DNA from: an uncultured Ruminiclostridium sp.
Lineage (GTDB): Bacteria > Bacillota > Clostridia > Oscillospirales > Ruminococcaceae
Length of the DNA stretch: 64,000 bases
Reading direction: 5' to 3'
Assembly (NCBI GenBank): GCA_947629925.1
Contig: CANRFO010000006.1
Span: 62,001-126,000 of the forward strand
In this document: positions 35,798 to 43,720 of the stretch, in pieces
How the letters are laid out: each line of letters opens with the position of its first letter
How positions within the stretch are numbered: position 1 is the stretch's first letter
Notes under the pieces: model-generated
Databases searched by the model: none
What the model was told of the DNA's origin: nothing
What the model saw: the letters and a program-made list of their open reading frames with translations, nothing else
Made by a program: the position numbers and the translations under genes

Positions 35798-36469
35798 ATG
35801 ACGGAAAACGAAGCTCGCGAAGCCATATGCGAGGTAGGACACAATTTATGGCAGTTAGGCTTTGTCGCCGCCAATGACGGCAACATCTCCGTAAAGCTGG
35901 ACGAGGACGTGTTCCTTGCTACCCCCACGGGTACCAGCAAGCGCATACTCCGCCCCGAAATGCTGATAATGGTAAACGGCAAGAACGAGGTCATAAAGGA
36001 GGCAAAGGGCTACAAGCCCTCCTCCGAGTTCAAGCTGCACCTGCGCTGCTATAAGGAAAGACCTGAGATAAACGCCGTGGTACACGCTCACCCGCCCACA
36101 GCTACGGGCTTTGCGATAGCACATGTACCGCTGGACGACTACTCCATGCCCGAAGCTATAATCTTTCTGGGAAGCGTTCCCATCGCGCCTTATGACACGC
36201 CCGGCTCAGTAGGGCTGGCGGACTCTATAATTCCTTTCTTAAAGGAACACGACACCATTTTAATGGAAAATCACGGCGCGGTATGCGTGGGCGTTGACCT
36301 GACGCAGGCGTATTACAGAATGGAAACGCTGGAGCATTACGCCAAGGTCTCCCTTGTTGCAAGACAGCTTGGCGGCGCTCATCCGCTGCCCAAGGACAAG
36401 ATAGACGAGTGCGTTGAGATAGGAAAGAGCTTCCCTATCCGCCACCCCGGCTACAAGAAATATTCTTGA
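35798..36469 (+). CDS. Class II aldolase, L-fuculose/rhamnulose-1-phosphate type
   Basis: Zinc-dependent aldolase of 223 residues that splits a ketose-1-phosphate into dihydroxyacetone phosphate and lactaldehyde. Zinc ligands are His96 and His98 (HAHPP) and His159 (ENHGA); Glu77 in SSEFKLH is the catalytic acid/base position. The phosphate-binding GNISVK and TPTGTSK segments are present. It sits 45 bases ahead of a rhamnulokinase gene, so the pair fits methylpentose use. No isomerase or transporter lies in the window. Start follows AAGGAGGAA. Confidence 0.87.
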   Translation: MTENEAREAICEVGHNLWQLGFVAANDGNISVKLDEDVFLATPTGTSKRILRPEMLIMVNGKNEVIKEAKGYKPSSEFKLHLRCYKERPEINAVVHAHPPTATGFAIAHVPLDDYSMPEAIIFLGSVPIAPYDTPGSVGLADSIIPFLKEHDTILMENHGAVCVGVDLTQAYYRMETLEHYAKVSLVARQLGGAHPLPKDKIDECVEIGKSFPIRHPGYKKYS

Positions 36470-36514
36470 TAATTACAGGAGAAAAGGCGGTATTTACCGC
36501 CGAAATAACGGAAG

Positions 36515-37936
36515 ATGAAAAAAGTCCTTATATTTGATTTCGGAGCCTCCTCAGGCAGAGCGCTCCTTTGCAGCTATGAGAACAAAAGCTTTATTTCCAA
36601 CGAGATACACCGCTTCACAAACAACGCAGTCAATGTTGACGGAACTCTATGCTGGAATATCGACATGATTTTCAAAGAGGTGGACAAGGCGCTGGATAAA
36701 GCCTTTGACTACGGCTTTGACGCAGTATCGGTGGACACATGGGGAGTAGATTTCGCCCTGCTGGACAAAAACGGCGGCTTTGTGCAGAAGCCTGTTTCCT
36801 ACCGCGACGGCCGCACCGACGGAATGCCTGAAAAGCTGTTTCAGAAAATATCCGAAAAGGAGCTTTACGAAGCTTCGGGCATAAAGCAAATGCCGATAAA
36901 CACCATGTATCAGCTTCTGGCGATACAGGAAAAAAATCCGAAGCTCCTTGCAAAGTCGCATCATATGCTTATGATGCCCGACCTTATAAATTACCGCCTC
37001 ACGGGAATAATGGCGAACGAATACACCGAAGCCACCACCACGGGACTTATTGACCCGACGGCCAAGGACTGGAACCACGCTCTCATAGAAAAGCTGGGCT
37101 TCCCCAAGCGCCTTTTCGGCAAGCTCATCATGCCGGGCGAAAAGATAGGGAACCTGAAAGCGGAGTACACCGACACTCAGATACCCGTTTTCGCCGCTCC
37201 CTCACACGACACAGCGGCGGCGGTGCTTGCCGTTCCCTCCGATGAAAAGCGGTTCGCCTTCATAAGCTGCGGAACGTGGGCGCTGTTCGGGACGGAGCTT
37301 CAGGAGCCGATAATAAACGACGAAGCCATGAAAAGCGACCTTACCAACGAGGGCGGCTACGGCGGAACGGTGACTTTCCTGAAAAATATCACGGGAACAT
37401 GGTTTTTGCAGGAGTGCCGCAGATTTTTCAACGCAGGCGGCGAGGTGTTCACCTTTAACGATATGGAGGCGTTTGCGAGAAGCGCAAAGCCTTTCATAGC
37501 AAAGATAAATCCAAACGACCCTTCCTTCATGAAAAGCGGGGATATGCCTCAGAAGGTGGCGGCGTACTGCGAACGGACGGGGCAGACAAGACCAAAGACC
37601 ATAGCTCAGGTGCTGCGCGTTATTTACGAAAGCCTTGCGGCGGAGTTTGCCTCAACGCTGGAGTCGCTGGAAAAGCTCACGGGACACACCTACCCGTCGG
37701 TATACATTTTCGGCGGCGGCTCAAAGGATAAATTCCTGTGCCAGCTCACCGCAAACGCAACAGGCAGAACGGTGATCGCGGGTCCCACCGAGGCTACCGC
37801 TATCGGCAACGCCATGAGCACGCTGATAGCCTTGGGAGAGATAAAGGACGTGGCTGAGGCAAGGGCTGTTGTCCGCCGCGGGGCGGAAGTGAAAGAATTT
37901 GTTCCCGACTTTATGGACGGGGACGGAAGAAACTGA
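36515..37936 (+). CDS. rhaB: Rhamnulokinase-type FGGY carbohydrate kinase
   Basis: A 473-residue sugar kinase that phosphorylates a ketose (rhamnulose, possibly fuculose) at C1 for the aldolase just upstream. The phosphate-binding opening is VLIFDFGASSGRALL, with SVDTWGVDFALLD, VSYRDGRTDGMPE, SHDTAAAVLAVP (catalytic Asp), FISCGTWALFG and the adenosine motif VYIFGGGSKDKFLCQLTANATG. The W-G-V-D-F and N-T-M-Y-Q segments are typical of RhaB. Length is normal. Confidence 0.88.
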   Translation: MKKVLIFDFGASSGRALLCSYENKSFISNEIHRFTNNAVNVDGTLCWNIDMIFKEVDKALDKAFDYGFDAVSVDTWGVDFALLDKNGGFVQKPVSYRDGRTDGMPEKLFQKISEKELYEASGIKQMPINTMYQLLAIQEKNPKLLAKSHHMLMMPDLINYRLTGIMANEYTEATTTGLIDPTAKDWNHALIEKLGFPKRLFGKLIMPGEKIGNLKAEYTDTQIPVFAAPSHDTAAAVLAVPSDEKRFAFISCGTWALFGTELQEPIINDEAMKSDLTNEGGYGGTVTFLKNITGTWFLQECRRFFNAGGEVFTFNDMEAFARSAKPFIAKINPNDPSFMKSGDMPQKVAAYCERTGQTRPKTIAQVLRVIYESLAAEFASTLESLEKLTGHTYPSVYIFGGGSKDKFLCQLTANATGRTVIAGPTEATAIGNAMSTLIALGEIKDVAEARAVVRRGAEVKEFVPDFMDGDGRN

Positions 37937-38014
37937 CGGTTTAGGCATATCTGTGCCGTTTGATTTGCGGCGTACCGAAAACCGCCGCGACACTGTCAAT
38001 TATCAGGGGGTATT

Positions 38015-39766
38015 ATGCGTAAAACAAAAATAGTTTGTACAATGGGTCCTTCCACCGCCGACGACAACGTACTGCGTGAGCTTATGCTGGCGGGAATGAA
38101 CGTGGCGAGACAGAATTTCTCCCACGGCGACCATGAGAGCCATCTGAAAACCTTTCAGCAGGTAAAGCGTATCCGCGAGGAGCTGGACCTGCCTGTGGCG
38201 TCGCTTCTTGACACGAAAGGTCCCGAGGTCCGCGTTAAGCTGTTCAGGGACGGCAAGGCGGAATTAAAGGACGGGCAGGAATTTGTCCTCACCACCAGAG
38301 AGGTGGAGGGGAACGAAAACGAGGTTTCCATAACCTACAAGAACCTTGCTCACGACATTGACGTGGGAACGGTCATTCTTGCCGACGACGGACTTATCGA
38401 GATGAAGGTCGTTGACATCAGCGTTTCCGACGCAGGGGACGATATAAAGTGCCGCATAGTCCACGGCGGTTCTCTCAGCAACAACAAATCCTGCAACTTC
38501 CCCGGCGCGAAGCTGTCTATGCCCTACGTCAGCGAGCGGGACAGAAGCGACATAATCTTCGGCATTGAAACGGGCTTCGACTTTATCGCCGCCAGCTTTG
38601 TAAGCTGTGACGCGGACATTCTTGAGATAAGAAAGATACTTGAGGAAAACGGCGGCAAGGATATAAAGATAATCGCCAAGATAGAAAATCAGGAGGGCGT
38701 TGACAACATCGACGACATTCTCCGCGTTTCCGACGGTATCATGGTAGCAAGAGGGGATATGGGCGTTGAGATACCCTTTGAGAAAATCCCCCAGATACAG
38801 AAAATGCTCATCGAAAAAGGCTATAACGCGGGGAAACAGGTGATAACCGCCACCCAGATGCTGGAAAGCATGATAAAAAACCCGCGCCCCACAAGAGCAG
38901 AGACCACCGACGTTGCCAACGCTATCTACGACGGCACCAGCGCGATAATGCTGTCAGGCGAAACTGCGGCGGGACTTTACCCCGTTGAGGCGGTAAAGAC
39001 TATGGCGAGGATCGCCGAGACCACCGAAAACAACATAAACTACTCCAAACGTTTCAGGGCGAGAGAGGTGGATTCCGCCGAGAATGTCACCAACGCCATA
39101 AGCCACGCCACCGTCACCACGGCGCTGGATCTGAACGCAAAGGCTATACTTACCGTCACCACCACGGGCGGAACTGCAAAGCTGCTTTCAAAATACCGTC
39201 CCAACCGACCGATTTTGAGCTGCACTCCCAACGTTCGCACATGGCGTCAGCTGAACCTGAGCTGGGGCGTCGTTCCTTTGATGAGCAGGCTCATGGACAC
39301 CACCGACGACCTGTTCAACCACGCCGTTGAATGTGCAGTCAATGCAGGTTATCTTGACAACGGCGACCTTGTGGTCATCACGGCGGGCGTTCCTCTGGGA
39401 ATAAGCGGAACTACCAACCTGATGAAGGTACACGTTGTGGGTGACGTTCTGGTAAGAGGCGAGGGCGTTACCGAAAAATCCGTCACCGCGCCTCTCTGCG
39501 TTGCACGCACTGAGGAGGAAGCTATACGCAACTTCGTGAACGGCGACATTCTTGTAATGACTGAGACTGACAACAGCATAATGCGCATACTCAGAGCCGC
39601 TTCTGGAATAATCACCGAAAAAGCGGGGAAGGACAGCCACGCCGCTGTTGTGGGCTTATCCCTTGACATTCCCGTTATCGTGGGGGCGGAGAACGCCACG
39701 CAAATACTGAAAAGCGGGACCACTGTCACTATGGACGGGAGCAAGGGGATAGTGGCGGCGCATTGA
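38015..39766 (+). CDS. pyk: Pyruvate kinase with C-terminal PEP-utilising domain
   Basis: Transfers phosphate from phosphoenolpyruvate to ADP, ending glycolysis. The 583-residue protein starts MRKTKIVCTMGPSTAD and carries the catalytic KIENQEGVDNIDDIL, MVARGDMGVEIPFEKIP and ATQMLESMIKNPRPTRAE. Beyond the normal end (about residue 475) it has the extra swivelling domain of about 100 residues (GIITEKAGKDSHAAVVGLSLDIPVIVG) seen in many Firmicute pyruvate kinases. It lies downstream of rhaB with a 78-base gap. The ribosome site is CAGGGGG. Confidence 0.95.
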   Translation: MRKTKIVCTMGPSTADDNVLRELMLAGMNVARQNFSHGDHESHLKTFQQVKRIREELDLPVASLLDTKGPEVRVKLFRDGKAELKDGQEFVLTTREVEGNENEVSITYKNLAHDIDVGTVILADDGLIEMKVVDISVSDAGDDIKCRIVHGGSLSNNKSCNFPGAKLSMPYVSERDRSDIIFGIETGFDFIAASFVSCDADILEIRKILEENGGKDIKIIAKIENQEGVDNIDDILRVSDGIMVARGDMGVEIPFEKIPQIQKMLIEKGYNAGKQVITATQMLESMIKNPRPTRAETTDVANAIYDGTSAIMLSGETAAGLYPVEAVKTMARIAETTENNINYSKRFRAREVDSAENVTNAISHATVTTALDLNAKAILTVTTTGGTAKLLSKYRPNRPILSCTPNVRTWRQLNLSWGVVPLMSRLMDTTDDLFNHAVECAVNAGYLDNGDLVVITAGVPLGISGTTNLMKVHVVGDVLVRGEGVTEKSVTAPLCVARTEEEAIRNFVNGDILVMTETDNSIMRILRAASGIITEKAGKDSHAAVVGLSLDIPVIVGAENATQILKSGTTVTMDGSKGIVAAH

Positions 39767-39929
39767 GCATGGAGCGTATTATCATAACTATTTTGCGGTT
39801 TTGCCTTACTTAAAATGATAACAGACCCGCACTGCCACGATGGCTGCGGTATCGAAAGCCTCATATCGGCACTGCGGAAAAGCAGTGTGACTGTAAAAAC
39901 AGATTGACGCGGAAAGGCGGGGAGAATAA

Positions 39930-40109
39930 ATGCCGTGTATTTTTTCAGACTGCTGTGACTGCAAGAATTTTATAGATAATCCTGAAAAAAAGTTAATATG
40001 CAAAGCTTTTCCGAACGGTATTCCGTCAGAATGGTTTTGGAAAAAAGGACCAATCAACCGCGATTTAATGTGTAATGGTGAATACAGATTTGATCCTTTA
40101 GATGATTAA
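39930..40109 (+). CDS. Small cysteine-rich protein, probable metal-binding
   Basis: A 59-residue reading frame behind GGGGAG, starting MPCIFSDCCDCKNFIDNPEK. Six cysteines occur in all: four in the first dozen residues, one in LICKAFPNGIPSEW and one in DLMCNGEYRF. The pattern C-x-x-C...C-x-AFPxGIP...C-x-GxxF recurs in small uncharacterised bacterial proteins, as I recall, and suggests a zinc ribbon. Base composition is AT-richer than the flanking genes. It stands alone between pyk and the GH130 gene. Confidence 0.65.
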   Translation: MPCIFSDCCDCKNFIDNPEKKLICKAFPNGIPSEWFWKKGPINRDLMCNGEYRFDPLDD

Positions 40110-40221
40110 GTCTGAAAAAGCGGCTTTATTTTGCAGATCACTTTATCGTTAACTTAAAAATTTCTTATTATTAAGTAAAAACCTCCTAACGCATAACCCT
40201 TTTTTTGTATGTTATTCCGAC

Positions 40222-40250
40222 TTGACAAGGTTTTCCGCCCTTGTTATAAT
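40222..40250 (+). promoter_or_regulatory. Perfect consensus promoter of the GH130 gene
   Basis: TTGACA (40222-40227), 17 bases, TATAAT (40245-40250), about 105 bases before the start at 40355. The intervening leader has no obvious terminator. A strong, single-gene promoter fits an abundant catabolic enzyme. Confidence 0.85.
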
Positions 40251-40354
40251 AAATTCAGCCTATAATATGGCAGGCAGACCGTACCGCTCATTTATTGACG
40301 GCTCGGAGCTGAAACATAATTAGAAATCACAATTTTTGAAAGGAAAGCAAAAAA

Positions 40355-41353
40355 ATGAGCGTAAAAATTCTTAACGGTCAGTCTATTCCCAATATTCCAT
40401 GGCAGGACAGACCCGAGGGCTGCAAGGACGTTATCTGGCGTTATTCCGCCAATCCTATAATCCCCCGCGACCTGCTCCCCACAAGCAACTCTATCTTCAA
40501 CAGCGCCGTGGTTCCCTTTGAGGGAAAATTCGCAGGCGTGTTCAGAGTTGACGACAAGGCGAGAAATATGGCTATCCACGCAGGATTTTCCGAGGACGGC
40601 GTTCACTGGAACATCAACCCCGAAAAGATAGAATGGATAAACGACGACCCTGAAACTGCCGCCGCAAATCCCTGGCAGTACGGCTATGACCCCCGCTGCG
40701 TATGGATCGAGGACAGATACTGGATAACCTGGTGCAACGCCTACGGCTGGAAGCCCACTATCGGCGTGGGCTGGACAAAGGACTTCAAGGAGTTCCATCA
40801 GTGTGAGAACGCCTTCCTGCCCTTCAACAGAAACGGCGTTATGTTCCCCAGAAAGATAAACGGAAAGTACGTTATGTTCAGCCGTCCCTCCGACAGCGGA
40901 CATACTCCATTCGGCGATATGTACCTGTCTCAGTCACCTGATATGAAGTACTGGGGCGAGCACAGACACGTTATGGCTCCAGGCAGCGGCTGGGAAGCAA
41001 AGAAGATAGGCGCAGGCCCTATCCCCATTGAAACGGACGAGGGCTGGCTGTGCTTCTACCACGGCGTTCTTGAAAGCTGCAACGGCTTTGTTTACAGCTT
41101 TGGCGCCTGCCTGCTGGATCTTGAAAAGCCTTGGATAGTAAAGGCAAGATGCAGAGAATACCTTATCAACCCCAGAGAGATATACGAGTGCGTGGGCGAC
41201 GTCCAGAACGTTACCTTCCCCTGCGCCGCTCTGTGCGACAAGGATACAGGCAGGATCGCTATCTACTACGGCTGCGCAGATACCTGCGTAAGCATGGCGT
41301 TCTGCACCGTGGACGAAGTGGTAGATTATGTGAAGAACCATTCTTCCGTTTGA
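40355..41353 (+). CDS. GH130 beta-1,4-mannoside phosphorylase
   Basis: Phosphorolyses beta-1,4-linked mannose chains to mannose-1-phosphate, saving one ATP; cytosolic, as there is no signal peptide. The 332-residue five-bladed propeller shows [20 protein letters not shown], the catalytic Asp in [54 protein letters not shown], the phosphate-binding Arg/His and [20 protein letters not shown]. It resembles the mannooligosaccharide phosphorylase of Ruminococcus albus (GH130 subfamily 2). The phosphoglucomutase/phosphomannomutase next door would take the product toward glycolysis. Confidence 0.92.
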   Translation: MSVKILNGQSIPNIPWQDRPEGCKDVIWRYSANPIIPRDLLPTSNSIFNSAVVPFEGKFAGVFRVDDKARNMAIHAGFSEDGVHWNINPEKIEWINDDPETAAANPWQYGYDPRCVWIEDRYWITWCNAYGWKPTIGVGWTKDFKEFHQCENAFLPFNRNGVMFPRKINGKYVMFSRPSDSGHTPFGDMYLSQSPDMKYWGEHRHVMAPGSGWEAKKIGAGPIPIETDEGWLCFYHGVLESCNGFVYSFGACLLDLEKPWIVKARCREYLINPREIYECVGDVQNVTFPCAALCDKDTGRIAIYYGCADTCVSMAFCTVDEVVDYVKNHSSV

Positions 41354-41367
41354 ACGGAATGACAAGG

Positions 41368-41392
41368 AATGAGCGGCTTGATGCCGCTCATT
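41368..41392. terminator. Rho-independent terminator after the GH130 gene
   Basis: AATGAGCGGC and GCCGCTCATT form a perfect 10-bp stem around TTGAT, with short T-run. Confidence 0.8.
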
Positions 41393-41431
41393 TTCAGTTT
41401 GCCGACCGCGTTTCTCCCGCAGTAAAAGTTG

Positions 41432-41460
41432 TTGCATTTTTCCCCGAACTGTGCTATACT
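41432..41460 (+). promoter_or_regulatory. Promoter of the phosphoglucomutase gene
   Basis: TTGCAT (41432-41437), 17 bases, TATACT (41455-41460), with TGC before the -10, about 40 bases ahead of the ATG at 41503. Confidence 0.7.
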
Positions 41461-41502
41461 ATTTAAAGAATATCACCAAAAACTTCCCGAAAGGAGAATA
41501 AT

Positions 41503-43212
41503 ATGGATACCAATAAACTTTATCAGGAATGGCTGGAAAACGCCGTTGCCGACCCCGACCTGAAAACGGAGCTGGAAAGCGTCAAGGGCAAGGAGGACGA
41601 GATCTTCGACCGCTTCTACCGTGAGCTTGAGTTCGGCACAGGGGGACTGAGAGGCGTTATCGGTGCAGGCACGAACAGAATGAACGTGTACACTGTGAAC
41701 AAGGCGACGCAGGGTCTTGCCTCCTACATAAAGAACCACGGCGGGAACAGCGTTGCGGTAAGCTACGACAGCCGCATAAAATCCGACCGCTTTGCAAGAG
41801 GCGCGGCGGAAGTGTTTGCGGGCAACGGCATAAAGGTACATATTTACAGCGAGCTTATGCCCACGCCTATGCTTTCATGGGCGGTAAGAGCGCTTAAGTG
41901 CGACGCAGGCGTTATGGTCACCGCAAGCCACAATCCCGCAAAATATAACGGCTACAAGGTATACGGCAGCGACGGCTGTCAGGTGACTATCGAGGCGGCA
42001 GATGAGATACTGGGATATATCAGCAAGACGGACGTTTTCAAAGACGTTAAGACAAAGGATTTTGACGAAGCCGTAAAGGAAGGGCTCATCAGCTTTATCG
42101 GTGAGGACGTTATCGACGCTTATATGGAGCAGGTGCGCCGTCAGTCCCTCCACCCCGAGATCTGCGAAAGCGCAGGACTTAAAGTGGTATACACTCCCCT
42201 CAACGGCACGGGCAACAAGCCTGTCCGCCGTATCCTTAAAGAGATAGGCGTGAAGAACGTTGTAGTTGTCCCCGAACAGGAAAATCCCGACGGCACTTTC
42301 TCTACCTGCCCTTACCCCAACCCTGAGATAAGAGAAGCGCTGGAGCTTGGCCTGCGCCTTTGCGACAAGGAAAAGCCCGACCTGCTCCTTGCCACCGACC
42401 CTGACTGCGACCGCGTGGGTATCGCCGTTCCCGACGGAGACGAATACTCCCTGTTCAGCGGCAACGAGGTGGGCGCTATGCTCCTTGAATACGTTGCAAG
42501 AGAGCGCAGAGCGCTTGGTACAATGCCAAAAGACCCTGTTGCGGTAAAGACCATAGTTACCACCGACATTACGGGAAAAATAGCGAAAAAATACGACGTA
42601 GAGCTGAAAGAGGTACTCACAGGCTTTAAGTTTATCGGCGAGCAGATAGGCTTCCTTGAGAAAAAAGGTCAGCAGGACAGATATATCTTCGGCTTCGAGG
42701 AAAGCTACGGCTACCTTGCAGGCGGATATGTAAGGGACAAGGACGCAGTGGTCGCTTCAATGCTCATCTGTGAGATGGCGGCGTTCTACCGCGCTCAGGG
42801 CAAGAGCCTTATCGACGTTCGCAGAGAGATGTATGAAGAATACGGATTTTACTGCAACAAGCTGGACACCTTCACCTTTGAGGGCGCAAGCGGCATGGAA
42901 AAAATGTCCGCCATTATGGACAGCTTCAGAACGAACGCTCCCGCTGAAGTCGCAGGAATGAAGGTAGTGGGAACTGCCGACTACGAGGCGAGCGAGAAGG
43001 TGGATCTTGCCACAGGCGCAAAGGAGCATATCGACCTGCCCAAGTCCAATGTCATCGCCCTGTATCTTGAAAACGGCAACAAGACCATAATCCGTCCCAG
43101 CGGCACCGAGCCGAAGCTGAAGATATACTACACAGCGACAGGCGACACCATGGAAGCCGCCGAAGCGCTTCAGGCAAAAATGTCCGCAGCGTTCAAGGAA
43201 CTGGTAAAATAG
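41503..43212 (+). CDS. Phosphoglucomutase/phosphomannomutase
   Basis: Alpha-D-phosphohexomutase of 569 residues, interconverting hexose 1- and 6-phosphates through a phosphoserine. Motifs: the serine loop VMVTASHNPAKYNGYKVYG, the magnesium loop TDPDCDRVGIAV, the sugar loop GFEESYGYLAGG and the phosphate-binding RPSGTEPKLKIYY. The length matches the PgcA-type enzymes of Firmicutes. Directly after the mannoside phosphorylase it probably converts mannose-1-phosphate or glucose-1-phosphate. A terminator at 43237-43267 closes the gene. Confidence 0.93.
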   Translation: MDTNKLYQEWLENAVADPDLKTELESVKGKEDEIFDRFYRELEFGTGGLRGVIGAGTNRMNVYTVNKATQGLASYIKNHGGNSVAVSYDSRIKSDRFARGAAEVFAGNGIKVHIYSELMPTPMLSWAVRALKCDAGVMVTASHNPAKYNGYKVYGSDGCQVTIEAADEILGYISKTDVFKDVKTKDFDEAVKEGLISFIGEDVIDAYMEQVRRQSLHPEICESAGLKVVYTPLNGTGNKPVRRILKEIGVKNVVVVPEQENPDGTFSTCPYPNPEIREALELGLRLCDKEKPDLLLATDPDCDRVGIAVPDGDEYSLFSGNEVGAMLLEYVARERRALGTMPKDPVAVKTIVTTDITGKIAKKYDVELKEVLTGFKFIGEQIGFLEKKGQQDRYIFGFEESYGYLAGGYVRDKDAVVASMLICEMAAFYRAQGKSLIDVRREMYEEYGFYCNKLDTFTFEGASGMEKMSAIMDSFRTNAPAEVAGMKVVGTADYEASEKVDLATGAKEHIDLPKSNVIALYLENGNKTIIRPSGTEPKLKIYYTATGDTMEAAEALQAKMSAAFKELVK

Positions 43213-43236
43213 TTACATGACATGATACGATACCGA

Positions 43237-43267
43237 AAAGCTCCGCTTTTAAAAAAGCGGGGCTTTT
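43237..43267. terminator. Terminator between phosphoglucomutase and the phage-like cluster
   Basis: AAAAGCTCCGC and GCGGGGCTTTT pair around an A/T loop, followed by T-run. It separates metabolic genes from the phage-like promoters that start 16 bases later. Confidence 0.85.
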
Positions 43268-43283
43268 TTGTTTGCGGAAAAGA

Positions 43284-43318
43284 TTTCATTGTTTTGCACG
43301 GGGCTTCCGTGCTATACT
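43284..43318 (+). promoter_or_regulatory. P2: copy 2 of the TTTCATTGTTTTGCAC box with -10
   Basis: TTTCATTGTTTTGCAC (43284-43299), 13 bases, TATACT (43313-43318). Within it GCACGG and CCGTGC form a perfect inverted repeat around GGCTT. It leads into a short leader with a 32-codon frame and a GC stem, then P3. Confidence 0.7.
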
Positions 43319-43343
43319 CCATAATGAGGAAAAAAAGGAAGAG

Positions 43344-43442
43344 ATGAGCTTGTGCCGCAAAGAAAACCGCGTCGGTGCGGCTTTTTGGTTTTCTCGGAAC
43401 ATTTCATTGTTTTGCACCGTAAATGTGTGCTATACTTCATAA
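43344..43442 (+). other. Short leader frame and hairpin between P2 and P3
   Basis: An ATG behind AAAAAGGAAGAG opens 32 codons (MSLCRKENRVGAAFWFS start) that end inside the P3 box. The same segment can fold into a stem, CCGC/GCGG followed by T-run, enclosed by AGAAAACC/GGTTTTCT. It could be a leader with attenuation or simply spacer; coding is doubtful. Confidence 0.35.
43402..43436 (+). promoter_or_regulatory. P3: copy 3 of the TTTCATTGTTTTGCAC box with -10
   Basis: TTTCATTGTTTTGCAC (43402-43417), 13 bases, TATACT (43431-43436), 32 bases before the GTG start at 43469. Copies 2 and 3 also share GTGCTATACT and CATAAT after the -10. This is the promoter closest to the head-tail genes. Confidence 0.7.
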
Positions 43443-43468
43443 TAGAAAAAAGCAGGGGAGGAAAAAGG

Positions 43469-43720
43469 GTGACGGAAGAATTTTTTCTGAAAAACAAGGA
43501 GCGCATATTTGCCTTCGGCGAATATTTTCTTAAAAAGCTGGAGGACAGGGAGCTTATGGACAAGCTTTTTGAAAAGGACGCGGAAAAGCCTGCGCGGGTG
43601 CTGAAGCTGCTTTTCGACAAGCTTGACAGCGCAAGACCGCAAAAGGAAAATCCCGCCCTCACCGCCATTATCCGAGCGGTGACCTCAGGGGGAGAAGAAA
43701 GAGATGACGAAGATGAATGA
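43469..43720 (+). CDS. First gene of the phage-like cluster, small-terminase position
   Basis: An 83-residue protein starting (as GTG) TEEFFLKNKERIFAFGEYFLKKL, helical, highly charged, ending in an acidic tail (GGEERDDEDE). The start is set by AGGGGAGGAAAAAG. Its place directly ahead of and overlapping the large terminase by 17 bases is that of a small terminase subunit, but I see no helix-turn-helix and the length is short. A terminase partner or DNA-loading regulator is therefore only a positional guess. Confidence 0.6.
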   Translation: MTEEFFLKNKERIFAFGEYFLKKLEDRELMDKLFEKDAEKPARVLKLLFDKLDSARPQKENPALTAIIRAVTSGGEERDDEDE

